Below, in pieces: positions 1 through 6,734 of a DNA stretch of 14,113 nt. The position numbers and the translations under genes were made by a program. The notes beneath the pieces were generated by a model that worked only from the letters and a program-made list of their open reading frames with translations, made no database searches and was not told where the DNA came from. Source of the stretch: Clostridiales bacterium (lineage in GTDB: Bacteria; Bacillota; Clostridia; Lachnospirales; WQUN01); the NCBI GenBank assembly GCA_031254075.1, contig JAIRVD010000012.1:1-14113 (forward strand), written 5' to 3'. Each line of letters opens with the position of its first letter. The first letter of the stretch is position 1.

Positions 1-303
1 AATACTCGATAGCGCCTCCCCGCGAAAACCCAGCGTCTGCACCTGCATCAAATCATCAAAACTCGCAATCTTACTCGTCGCGTGACGCGCAAACGTAAGC
101 GGCAAATCCTCAGGTGAAATTCCGCCGCCATTATCCGTGACCCGCACCATCACCAACCCGCCGTCGCGAATCTCCACCGTAATCACCGACGCCCCCGCGT
201 CAATCGCGTTCTCCGTCAGTTCTTTCACCACACTGAGCGGACGCTCAACCACCTCGCCCGCCGCAATTTTGTTGATTAAATTTGGCTCTAATTGAATAAT
301 CAA
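1..303 (-). CDS. mutL: DNA mismatch repair protein MutL, N-terminal part (cut by window edge)
   Basis: MutL is the GHKL-family ATPase that links mismatch recognition by MutS to downstream repair. Only the first 101 codons lie in the window; the gene leaves at base 1. The visible part is the N-terminal ATPase domain: the family opening [10 protein letters not shown] (residues 13-22), ATP-binding motif [12 protein letters not shown] (28-38, with catalytic Glu31 and Mg-binding Asn32), motif II DNGGGI (57-62), RHATSKI (73-79) and motif III GFRGEAL (92-98). No key residue is missing. The start is taken as TTG at 303-301, because it has a good ribosome binding site (AGGTGA, a few bases upstream) and no in-frame ATG precedes the conserved block. 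This start overlaps the TGA stop of the acetyltransferase gene (TTGA), so translation is probably coupled. Presence of the C-terminal endonuclease domain cannot be judged. Confidence 0.96.
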   Translation of the reverse strand, partial: MIIQLEPNLINKIAAGEVVERPLSVVKELTENAIDAGASVITVEIRDGGLVMVRVTDNGGGISPEDLPLTFARHATSKIASFDDLMQVQTLGFRGEALSSI

Positions 304-1031
304 AATCTCACCTCTGTAAGCCGTCCCGCTTCGCGAAAACCAAGCGATGTATAAAGCTTGTTAGCCGCGACATTTTCGCAGGCGGTGTAAAGCATCGGAA
401 CCTGCCCGTTTTCGCGCACTTTTTCCGACAGTGCGGAAACGACGGCTTTCCCGTAGCCGTTTCCGCGAAGCGGCGGCGGTACATAAATTAAGTTCAAGCG
501 ACAGGTTTCACCCGCGCCCGAAAGCATTCCCATTGCAACCGGGCGAGAATCCCACAACACATATAATTGCGAAAAAAAAGAAGGCTTATCTTCGGATGAA
601 CCTTTTTTTTCGTTCGGGAAAGCGGTATCAAGTGTTTCGGTATAAAAATTATTAATCCATTCTAAGACCAAAGGCATTTCTGCAACGGAAGCGAGACGAA
701 GTTCATACGAAGCAAATTTTAGCGGCACTTCCGGCGCCAAATAATACGCAACCAACTCGGAAGAAAAATAATCTTTCTTATATGCCTCCGCGCAAGCCAA
801 TGCGATTTCTTTTTCCGAAATAATTCCGATAATCGGTTGATTATTCCGCCGCAAAAAATCCTCAAAAAAAAGCCGCGCTTCAGATGATTCTCTGCCCCGC
901 GACGGCATTATCCACAAAGGGGTTTCGCGGCAATGAATTGCGAACCCCGAATCTGTTTTATAAGCAAAATGCTCTTGTTGGAGCATGTCATAGCACATGC
1001 TGTATAAAATACGTTCGCGGATGAGCCGCAT
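300..1031 (-). CDS. GNAT-family N-acetyltransferase (substrate unknown)
   Basis: A 243-residue protein whose C-terminal half (about 110-243) is a GNAT fold, which transfers acetyl from acetyl-CoA to an amine. The acetyl-CoA pyrophosphate loop is seen as [10 protein letters not shown] (188-197, the R/Q-x-x-G-x-G/A motif), followed by the typical alpha-4 region [14 protein letters not shown] (219-232) with the conserved Asn and Tyr. The N-terminal ~105 residues have no motif I recognise and may be a degenerate second GNAT half or a substrate-binding extension. The start is placed at ATG 1031, whose first base is the last base of the cheB-like gene's stop codon (TGATG). A TTG one codon earlier is possible but less likely. 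There is no clear Shine-Dalgarno, so translation probably depends on coupling. The stop overlaps the mutL start. The family assignment is secure but the substrate cannot be inferred. Confidence 0.85.
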   Translation of the reverse strand: MRLIRERILYSMCYDMLQQEHFAYKTDSGFAIHCRETPLWIMPSRGRESSEARLFFEDFLRRNNQPIIGIISEKEIALACAEAYKKDYFSSELVAYYLAPEVPLKFASYELRLASVAEMPLVLEWINNFYTETLDTAFPNEKKGSSEDKPSFFSQLYVLWDSRPVAMGMLSGAGETCRLNLIYVPPPLRGNGYGKAVVSALSEKVRENGQVPMLYTACENVAANKLYTSLGFREAGRLTEVRF

Positions 1032-2041
1032 CAACCCGGTCCGGCAAGACGCATGATTTCGTCGGGGATTTGACCGAGCGGAAGCTCTTTGGTGATTGCG
1101 CCGATGTCTTTAGCGGCTTTCGGCATTCCGTAGACTACGCAGGTTGCCTCGTTTTGCCCGATGTTTGTGCAGCCTGCGGTTTTCATTTTCATCAAGCCCT
1201 TTGCGCCGTCGCTTCCCATTCCTGTGAGAATTACACCGATGCCTTGACCTCCGATTAGGGCTGCGACGGATTCAAATAAAATATCGGCGGCGGGCATTAC
1301 GCCGTGAATGCGATTGCCGACATAACATTCGACAGCGAGTTTCCCCTGCTGTGTAACAAGCCGCATATGACGGTCGGCGGGCGCAACCAGCATTCGTCCG
1401 CGCATTAAAAAATCGCCCGACTGGGCTTCGCGGATTTCCTGCGGATAAAGCGCGTTGAGCCTGTCTGCGAAAAGTTTTGTAAAACCGCTCGGCATATGCT
1501 GAACAACAACCATCGGCGGAATAATCGGCGGAAGCTTTTTTAACAAATCTTCGAGCGCGTTTGTTCCACCTGTTGACGAGCCGATTGCAATAATTTTTTG
1601 CTTGTCGTTAACTGTAATCATTTTATTCAACTCGCGCATATTCGGCGCGGCTTGACGTTTTGACATGGTTGTTAAATTATCCGTAAGCACGGAAATAAAA
1701 CGACTGGTTGTCATCGGCGTAAAAACAGCCGGCTTTTGAAGAAACACATCGTTGCCCGACGACGGCAGTAAGTTATATTTCGAACTGTTAAGCGACGAAT
1801 ACAGCACATAAAACGTACATTTTCCCTGCATTGATTTCGACCAAACATGGTTCGTATGGAATTCATCAATATCCCAAATAAGCACATTTGTCCCGTTTTT
1901 GTTCAACTTGCCCTCGGCTTCGGTGGGGTGCGAAACGGTATATATGGACTCAATAAACGGCTTATGCTTCAAGCCGTCATTAATCGCGGAAATCATATCG
2001 CGCTGACTTGCCGCAATAATCAACCTGATTTTATCCGTCAT
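1031..2041 (-). CDS. cheB: CheB-type protein-glutamate methylesterase with degenerate receiver domain
   Basis: CheB removes methyl groups from, and deamidates, glutamine/glutamate side chains of chemoreceptors. The protein is 336 residues, close to the family's usual ~350. The C-terminal domain (about 148-333) is a complete methylesterase: nucleophile Ser156 in IGSSTGG (153-159), His182 in VVQHMP (179-184), and Asp278 in LTGMGSDGA (272-280). The N-terminal ~120 residues align with a receiver domain. Asp57 (LIWDIDEF) and Lys103 (QKP) sit at the phospho-acceptor and conserved Lys positions, but the usual acidic pair at 10-11 is Ala-Ala, so normal Mg-dependent phosphorylation is doubtful (inference). 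The start is ATG 2041, with a GAGGGG binding site and 5 bases after the upstream stop. A longer frame to 2230 exists but only overlaps the MocR gene. No other chemotaxis gene is in the window, so a non-chemotaxis target is possible. Confidence 0.9.
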   Translation of the reverse strand: MTDKIRLIIAASQRDMISAINDGLKHKPFIESIYTVSHPTEAEGKLNKNGTNVLIWDIDEFHTNHVWSKSMQGKCTFYVLYSSLNSSKYNLLPSSGNDVFLQKPAVFTPMTTSRFISVLTDNLTTMSKRQAAPNMRELNKMITVNDKQKIIAIGSSTGGTNALEDLLKKLPPIIPPMVVVQHMPSGFTKLFADRLNALYPQEIREAQSGDFLMRGRMLVAPADRHMRLVTQQGKLAVECYVGNRIHGVMPAADILFESVAALIGGQGIGVILTGMGSDGAKGLMKMKTAGCTNIGQNEATCVVYGMPKAAKDIGAITKELPLGQIPDEIMRLAGPG

Positions 2042-2046
2042 ACCCC

Positions 2047-3348
2047 TCACCCGTTTCCTTGCAGAATTGACGCAACAATTCCGATGCCTTTGGAAATATC
2101 GTCCGGCGTTACATTTGCGAAACTTAAACGAAAACATGTTTCGTTGTTTGAAGAATATAGTTTTCCGGGCGAAACAAGAACCTTTCGCGCAAGAAAATCG
2201 TTTGAAAAATCTTTTTTTGCGTTTATCCATAGGCTTAAACCGCCTTCGGGCTTGATGAATGACGCATACGGCGAAAGAAATTTTTCCGCTACGGCAATTG
2301 TTCGCCGATAAATTCGCGAATAGTTGCCGCGAATTTTTGCGCTGTGTGATTCAAAATCTCGGTTTCGCAAGTAAAAATCGAGACCTCGTTGTATGTAACC
2401 CGATGCCCCGCCTGTTTCCAAATTTAAATTGCAAATCATGAAGCCCGGTAAACCCGTTGTTAGAACACGGTCAAAATTTTTTATATAAATAACACGGTCG
2501 TGCGCGTCCGTTGCCGCGAGCGGCGTCGGCTTCACGCCATAATAGAAATCGCCGAAACTATCTACTTCTATTATATACGCGTTCAAATTATGTGCAAGTT
2601 CAAGAAGGCGCGTTTTTGTTTTTTCAGTATAGCACAATCCCGTCGGCGTCTGAAAAGTTGGTGTCAAAAAAAATATCTTCGGCTTGTATTTTTTTGCAAA
2701 AAAATAAACACGTTCGATATCAAGACCGTTTCCGCCGAGCGGAGTCTGCAAAATTTTTGCCCCTCGCGACGCAACCATTGCCGCAACGTTTTGCGACCCG
2801 GGCGATTCCAAAACAACCGCGTCGCCCGGGCTGATTAATTTTTCAATTATAATATTTAATGTATGGTTTACATCGGAAATAATATGTACATTTTCGAATT
2901 TAAAATTAAATTTTTCGGAAAAAATTTCGCGAAGAGGCGCGTAGCCTTTTAAATCGCCGAGCGCGAACGCACCCGCTCCGTCACGCGCAAGAACCGCATC
3001 AAACGAAGCACGAAACTCTTCCGTCGGAAAAAACGCGGGATTAATTGCTGTTGACGCAAAGTTTATGCAATCTTCGCTGACACTGAACGGTACATTTTCA
3101 ATCTTAGATTTTTGCGAAACATATGTCCCGCTTCCGCGCACAGAATACACAGCGCGTTTTTGCTCCAAATATCTGTACGCGCCGACAACGGTTGTATTAT
3201 TTACATTTAAAGAAGCCGCCAAAACGCGAATTGCGGGCAGCCTTTCATCCGACGAATATTCGTCTCGGTTTATTTTTTCAATAATCGCATCGCCGAGCTG
3301 TTTATACAACGGAACATGCGAATTTTTTTCTAAAAAAAAATTAATCAT
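2047..3348 (-). CDS. MocR/PdxR-type GntR regulator with aminotransferase-like domain, PLP lysine replaced
   Basis: A transcription regulator of 433 residues, typical of the MocR subfamily. Residues ~10-78 form a GntR winged helix (HVPLYKQLGDAI, then LPAIRVLAASLNVN and the wing RGSGTYV at 71-77). Residues ~95-430 resemble a fold-type I aminotransferase (GYAPLREIF at 135-143, LTPTFQTPTG at 228-237, PEGGLSLWI at 367-375, CFRLSFA at 405-411 with the carboxylate-binding Arg407). The segment that normally reads Y-x-G-S/T-F-S-K reads Y-I-K-N-F-D-R (288-294), so Arg294 occupies the PLP-Schiff-base lysine position. The usual DDYD region reads VDSF (262-265). PLP binding is therefore doubtful. The ATG lies inside the last codons of the LCP gene (8-base overlap), with GGAAGAAG upstream. 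The target genes are unknown; members of this family often regulate adjacent genes. Confidence 0.88.
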   Translation of the reverse strand: MINFFLEKNSHVPLYKQLGDAIIEKINRDEYSSDERLPAIRVLAASLNVNNTTVVGAYRYLEQKRAVYSVRGSGTYVSQKSKIENVPFSVSEDCINFASTAINPAFFPTEEFRASFDAVLARDGAGAFALGDLKGYAPLREIFSEKFNFKFENVHIISDVNHTLNIIIEKLISPGDAVVLESPGSQNVAAMVASRGAKILQTPLGGNGLDIERVYFFAKKYKPKIFFLTPTFQTPTGLCYTEKTKTRLLELAHNLNAYIIEVDSFGDFYYGVKPTPLAATDAHDRVIYIKNFDRVLTTGLPGFMICNLNLETGGASGYIQRGLDFYLRNRDFESHSAKIRGNYSRIYRRTIAVAEKFLSPYASFIKPEGGLSLWINAKKDFSNDFLARKVLVSPGKLYSSNNETCFRLSFANVTPDDISKGIGIVASILQGNG

Positions 3349-4447
3349 TCGCAGATTCTTCTTCCGGTTCTTCTTCTGGATTTACATCTTCGGAATCCAT
3401 ATAAAAAACATCTTTGATAACATCGGACAACTGCGATATGTTCGGAATAAAATATTCGCGGTCGCCGACATAGCCCACATGCCCCGGCATCCTGAACGTT
3501 GTAACACTGTCGCCGTTTATTAACGGAATATACTGAATATATTTCGCCGCCTCAAGCCCGATATTGCTGCGCACTTCCTCAAGAACAATTCTTATTATTT
3601 CCGTCGGATTGTTCAGCAAAGCCTCGCGCGTCGCCGCCTGACGAATCAGTTGCCGCATAAATTCCATTTGCACGGCGTTTCGGTCTAAATCACCATGCGT
3701 ATACTGACGATAACGCACGACGCCCTCAGCCATAGCGCCGTTTAATTCCACCGCAGGCCCCGCGGGAATGTTTATGTTAAGATTTTGTAAGGGGTCGCTG
3801 TAACGAAGCGGCCTCGGAATTTCCATTGTAACACCGCCGATTGCGTCAACAATGCGCCGAAACGCCGGAATCTGCACCTCTACGAAAAAATCAAACTCAA
3901 CCCCGAACATTTCCGAAAGCTGGTCTTGCAAGTAAAAAACTCCGTCAACTCGTCCGCCGTAGCCTCGCAGTTCATTTACCTTAAGCGTGCCTGGCGGACG
4001 AATTCCGTTTTCGCGCATTTGCGCAAGCCGGTGCGACGGAAGCCGCACAACCATATCTCTCGGCACACTCATCATGTGAATGTCGCCGGTTTCACGATAA
4101 AACGTACCGACAACTATCGCGTCCGCAAGCGAATTATTGTCCACTCCGACAAGCAGAAAATTCGTTCTTTCGGGCGGACGAAGCATATCTCCACCGGGAT
4201 TTTCCGGACGCGGCACATCCACCGCAATCACATCATTATCCGGCTCGTCAAACACATTTCCCCGAACAACCGACGGCGGCGCAACCTGATTCCTCGAAGA
4301 CGCAAAAAGTACAATGGTTATCCCGACACACAAAAACAGCGCGACGCCCGCTATCGACCCCGCTATCATAATTAATCTCTTCAATGCCGCTCTGTCGTTT
4401 TTAAATAATTCAATGTAGGATTTTATTTTTTCAAATATGAAAATCAT
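3341..4447 (-). CDS. LytR-CpsA-Psr (LCP) family cell-wall phosphotransferase
   Basis: LCP proteins attach teichoic acids or other phosphate-linked polymers to peptidoglycan on the outer membrane face. Numbered from ATG 4447 the protein has 368 residues: a short cytoplasmic N-terminus, one membrane segment (about 25-49, rich in I/V/L/A/G), a linker, then the LCP domain (about 92-275). Seen motifs are TNFLLVGVD (95-103), ADAI (108-111), SVPRD with Arg130, YGGRVDG (163-169), and GVVRYRQYTHGDLDR (242-256) with Arg245, Arg247 and Arg256 matching the family's pyrophosphate-binding arginines. The loop after GVD is shorter than usual and lacks its arginine. The C-terminus is strongly acidic. The frame is open to a TTG at 4504, but a good promoter overlaps that stretch, favouring ATG 4447, although GGGAG sits unusually close to this ATG. 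It is the first gene of the leftward unit; the polymer substrate is unknown. Confidence 0.88.
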   Translation of the reverse strand: MIFIFEKIKSYIELFKNDRAALKRLIMIAGSIAGVALFLCVGITIVLFASSRNQVAPPSVVRGNVFDEPDNDVIAVDVPRPENPGGDMLRPPERTNFLLVGVDNNSLADAIVVGTFYRETGDIHMMSVPRDMVVRLPSHRLAQMRENGIRPPGTLKVNELRGYGGRVDGVFYLQDQLSEMFGVEFDFFVEVQIPAFRRIVDAIGGVTMEIPRPLRYSDPLQNLNINIPAGPAVELNGAMAEGVVRYRQYTHGDLDRNAVQMEFMRQLIRQAATREALLNNPTEIIRIVLEEVRSNIGLEAAKYIQYIPLINGDSVTTFRMPGHVGYVGDREYFIPNISQLSDVIKDVFYMDSEDVNPEEEPEEESAND

Positions 4448-4475
4448 CTCCCGAAAATTTTCCTGCAGCAAATTT

Positions 4476-4504
4476 ATAATACAACTTTGAAAAATTTTTC
4501 GCAA
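4476..4504 (-). promoter_or_regulatory. Predicted sigma-70-type promoter of the leftward LCP-to-mutL unit
   Basis: On the minus strand, TTGCGA (4504-4499, 4 of 6 to TTGACA) is followed by a 17-base spacer and TATTAT (4481-4476, 5 of 6 to TATAAT). A start point about seven bases further would give a leader of roughly 20-25 bases before ATG 4447. The surrounding DNA is AT-rich. This is a prediction from consensus matching only. Confidence 0.6.
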
Positions 4505-4517
4505 ATTAAAAAAACAT

Positions 4518-4546
4518 TTGCATCAACCGTAAAAATATGGTAATCT
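4518..4546 (+). promoter_or_regulatory. Weak candidate promoter for the rimP operon
   Basis: TTGCAT (4518-4523) and TAATCT (4541-4546) are separated by 17 bases and preceded by TGG, giving a partial extended -10. Each hexamer matches the consensus at only three positions, so this is a guess. Some promoter should lie between 4505 and 4570, because the LCP gene diverges here and the leader hairpin starts at 4571. Confidence 0.25.
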
Positions 4547-4570
4547 GTAAAAAACAATAAACGTCATTGA

Positions 4571-4594
4571 AAGAGTGGGTGCGCGCCCACTCTT
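4571..4594 (+). promoter_or_regulatory. Leader hairpin upstream of rimP
   Basis: A perfect inverted repeat: left arm AAGAGTGGG (4571-4579), six-base loop, right arm CCCACTCTT (4586-4594). It lies 41 bases upstream of the rimP TTG. The sequence after the stem is ATCTTTTG, a poor U-tract, so a strong intrinsic terminator is unlikely. An attenuator, RNA-stability element or protein site is possible. I recall similar AGAGTGGG/CCCACTCT stems before rimP (ylxS) in other Firmicutes, but could not check this here. Confidence 0.6.
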
Positions 4595-4635
4595 ATCTTT
4601 TGCCCGCACGAATTTTTTTCGAAAGGAAAAGTAAA

Positions 4636-5127
4636 TTGATTGCAAAATTAGAACCGTTAATCGCGCCGATTGCACAGGCTTGCGGCGTAGAGCTTTACGA
4701 CATGGAATATGTAAAAGAAGGCGGTAGTCGAATTCTTCGCTTGTTTATTGACAAGGAGGGCGGCGCAGACCTTAACGATTGCGAGCGGGTAAGCCGCGCG
4801 GTCAGCGACGTTTTGGATGAACATGACCCGATTCCGGATTCGTATCGTTTGCAGGTCGGTTCACCCGGAATCGAACGAAGGCTTTCGAAGCCCGAACATT
4901 TTAAGAGGTACATCGGGCATAAGGTTACAATAAAGCTGTTCGCGCCGCATTCACCCGAAGACCCTGCGCTGGCGGAATCCGTAACAACGGGACGAAAAAA
5001 ATTCACCGGAATTTTAACCGCTTGCGATGAAAAAATCATTCTCACAGACGAAGACGGACAAAAATGGCATTTTGATAAAAAAGAAATATCGGCATGTAAA
5101 TTGGTAGTAGCTATTGCTGCTCAATAA
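4636..5127 (+). CDS. rimP: Ribosome maturation factor RimP
   Basis: RimP binds the 30S precursor and assists its late assembly. From TTG 4636 the protein is 163 residues, the usual family size. It shows the conserved core: the N-terminal LIAPIAQACGVELYDMEYVKEG region, RILRLFIDKEGG, the DCERVSRAVSDVLDEHDPI helix, and the hallmark LQVGSPGIERRLSKPEHFKRYIG block, followed by the Sm-like C-terminal domain (HKVTIKLF to the end). The frame is open upstream to 4567, but those codons would run through the leader hairpin. TTG 4636 has a good binding site (GAAAGGA about eight bases before) and fits the family N-terminus. It is the first gene of the rightward operon; nusA follows after 47 bases that hold only the nusA ribosome binding site. 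RimP beside NusA is the standard bacterial arrangement. Confidence 0.95.
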   Translation: MIAKLEPLIAPIAQACGVELYDMEYVKEGGSRILRLFIDKEGGADLNDCERVSRAVSDVLDEHDPIPDSYRLQVGSPGIERRLSKPEHFKRYIGHKVTIKLFAPHSPEDPALAESVTTGRKKFTGILTACDEKIILTDEDGQKWHFDKKEISACKLVVAIAAQ

Positions 5128-5174
5128 ATTTCGCGGCAACGCTCAGAGGTTATATAGAAGGAAGGAACACGCAC

Positions 5175-6476
5175 ATGGATAACGGCAGAGAATTAATCGA
5201 AGCACTTGCACAGGTTTCGCATGAAAAAGGCATTGACAAGGAAATTATTTATGAAGCAATCGAAGCATCATTGGTTGCGGCGTGCAAGCGTCAACTTAAT
5301 ACAAACGCGAATATCAGCGTAGTTTTGAACCGCGAAACGGGCAAGTATACGGTTCTTACATCGAAAACGGTTTCCGCGGTAGTTAATGATTCGTGGATGG
5401 AAATAAGCCTTGACGACGCAAGGAAAATTGATTGCAAATGCGAAATGGGCGATATTTTGGAAATCGACGTTACGCCAAGCAATTTCGGAAGAATCGCCGC
5501 GCAAAACGCGAAGCAAGTAGTAGTGCAAAAATTCCGCGAGGCGGAACGCGAACTGCTGTACAATGAATATATTGAAAAAGAGCATCAAGTGATAATTGCA
5601 ATCGTGCAGCGCCGCGACCGCCGAAATATTATCGTAAGTCTCGGCAAGCTCGAAGCGATTATTCCGCCGAGCGAGCAGATGCCGCGCGAATCGTATCAAT
5701 TCAATGACCGCATAAAGGTATATGTTACCGAAGTAAAACAAAGCAACAAGGGACCCATTGTAAATGTTTCGCGCACCTGCCCCGAGCTTTTGCAAAAACT
5801 TTTCGAGCAGGAAGTCCCCGAAATCAGCGACGGCATAGTTGAAATAAAATCTGTTGCGCGCGAAGCCGGTAATCGCAGTAAAATTGCGGTTTATACAAAG
5901 CATCCGCATGTTGACCCAATCGGCTCATGCGTCGGACACAACGGACAACGTGTCAATGTAATCAACTCGGAACTTCGCGGCGAAAAATTGGATATTATTC
6001 TTTGGAACGAAGACCCTGCAAAATATATTTCGCACGCACTCAGTCCGAGTAAAGTTGTCGCTGTTGCGCTGAGTCCTTCGGGGCAGGAGGCGCGCGTGGT
6101 TGTTCCCGACCATCAGCTTTCGCTCTCCATCGGAAAAGAAGGGCAAAACGCCCGTCTTGCCGCGCGGCTTACGGGCTGGCGTATTGATATCAAAAGTGAA
6201 TCGCAAGCACGCGGAACCGATTTCTTAATCTTCCCCGCGCCGGAAAAATCGGAAGATGAAACGGCGGAAATGGAAGCGGCATACGCTGACTTCTACGAAA
6301 CCCCGGAAGAAACGACGGAGCAAACGACGCAAGAAACAACAGAGCAAACATCTGAGCAAACCGAAGAAACCGAATACACCGAATATGAAAACGAATACTA
6401 CTATGACGAAGAAACCGGCAAGTATTACTACTACGATGAAGAAACCGACGAATACTACTACTTCGATGAAGAATAA
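5175..6476 (+). CDS. nusA: Transcription termination/antitermination protein NusA with Tyr/acidic repeat tail
   Basis: NusA binds RNA polymerase and nascent RNA and modulates pausing, termination and antitermination. The protein has 433 residues: N-terminal RNA-polymerase-binding domain (~1-130), S1 domain (~137-200), KH1 (~224-280, GHNG at 254-257) and KH2 (~305-345, GKEG at 320-323, within LSLSIGKEGQNARLAARLTGW). Both KH GxxG loops are intact. The core ends near residue 350 as in Bacillus-type NusA, which lacks the E. coli acidic repeat domains. Here an 80-residue tail is added: a Glu/Thr/Gln-rich stretch (371-400), then a ten-residue repeat of YYYDEET type to the end. The tail is probably disordered. 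The start is ATG 5175 with GAAGGAAGGAA upstream. The stop overlaps ylxR by 11 bases. Confidence 0.96.
   Translation: MDNGRELIEALAQVSHEKGIDKEIIYEAIEASLVAACKRQLNTNANISVVLNRETGKYTVLTSKTVSAVVNDSWMEISLDDARKIDCKCEMGDILEIDVTPSNFGRIAAQNAKQVVVQKFREAERELLYNEYIEKEHQVIIAIVQRRDRRNIIVSLGKLEAIIPPSEQMPRESYQFNDRIKVYVTEVKQSNKGPIVNVSRTCPELLQKLFEQEVPEISDGIVEIKSVAREAGNRSKIAVYTKHPHVDPIGSCVGHNGQRVNVINSELRGEKLDIILWNEDPAKYISHALSPSKVVAVALSPSGQEARVVVPDHQLSLSIGKEGQNARLAARLTGWRIDIKSESQARGTDFLIFPAPEKSEDETAEMEAAYADFYETPEETTEQTTQETTEQTSEQTEETEYTEYENEYYYDEETGKYYYYDEETDEYYYFDEE
6393..6473 (+). repeat. Coding tandem repeat: Tyr-Tyr-Tyr-Asp-Glu-Glu-Thr units in the NusA tail
   Basis: About 2.7 copies of a 30-base unit encode EYYYDEETGK, YYYYDEETDE and YYYFDEE (residues 407-433). 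The copies are imperfect at the DNA level (TAC/TAT, GAC/GAT alternate), while the protein pattern stays constant, so the pattern may be selected rather than freshly duplicated. The unit resembles the aromatic YYYDxxTG pattern of eukaryotic OCRE repeats (comparison from memory). The ylxR start codon lies inside the last unit. Confidence 0.85.
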
Positions 6477-6720
6477 AAATCCGCAAAGGCGCTGCGTCGG
6501 CTGTCGTGAAATGAAAGATAAATCTTCGTTAATCAGAATTACCGTAAACGCCGAAGGCGAAGTAATTTCCGACAACAAAGCGCCGGGCAGAGGCGCGTAC
6601 ATTTGCCGAAACAATGATTGCATTCAAAATGCCCAAAAATTAAAAGGATTGGAACGTTCGCTTAAACGTTCCGTTCCTTTGGAGATATATGAAAAACTTG
6701 TTGTCAGTGGTCAGAAATAG
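6466..6720 (+). CDS. ylxR: YlxR family RNA-binding protein (RnpM-type)
   Basis: A small basic protein of 84 residues, typical for the family. Hallmarks are [18 protein letters not shown] (8-25), the GRGAYIC loop (41-47) and a C-terminal helix rich in Lys/Arg. YlxR sits beside nusA in most Gram-positive genomes; the Bacillus subtilis protein has been described as a modulator of RNase P (RnpM), which is established knowledge rather than something visible here. The start is ATG 6466, matching the family N-terminus and overlapping the nusA stop by 11 bases in another frame. There is no Shine-Dalgarno, so initiation likely depends on ribosomes finishing nusA. The same frame is open back to 6256 but codes there only a very Lys/Arg-rich stretch antiparallel in character to the acidic NusA tail. 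The ylxQ (L7Ae-like) gene that often follows is absent; infB starts 14 bases later. Confidence 0.9.
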   Translation: MKNKNPQRRCVGCREMKDKSSLIRITVNAEGEVISDNKAPGRGAYICRNNDCIQNAQKLKGLERSLKRSVPLEIYEKLVVSGQK

Positions 6721-6734
6721 GAAGAGGTGGCTTA

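Noticed and set aside
2042..2230. 63-codon N-terminal extension of CheB
   Set aside because: The extension lies inside the MocR gene in another frame; ATG 2041 has its own GAGGGG site and begins the receiver domain as in other CheB proteins.
1847..2311. 154-codon plus-strand ORF opposite the cheB and MocR genes
   Set aside because: It is antisense to two well-supported genes, crosses their boundary, and has no family features.
4448..4504. 19-codon N-terminal extension of the LCP protein from TTG 4504
   Set aside because: A TTGCGA-N17-TATTAT promoter covers this stretch, so it is probably untranscribed or leader; no Shine-Dalgarno precedes the TTG.
4571..4600. Leader hairpin as an intrinsic terminator
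   Set aside because: The stem is strong, but only ATCTTTTG follows, with no continuous U-tract, and rimP lies directly downstream.
5268..5909. 213-codon ORF on the minus strand opposite nusA
   Set aside because: It lies wholly opposite a certain nusA gene, shows no recognisable domain, and its composition follows from the codon use of the sense strand.
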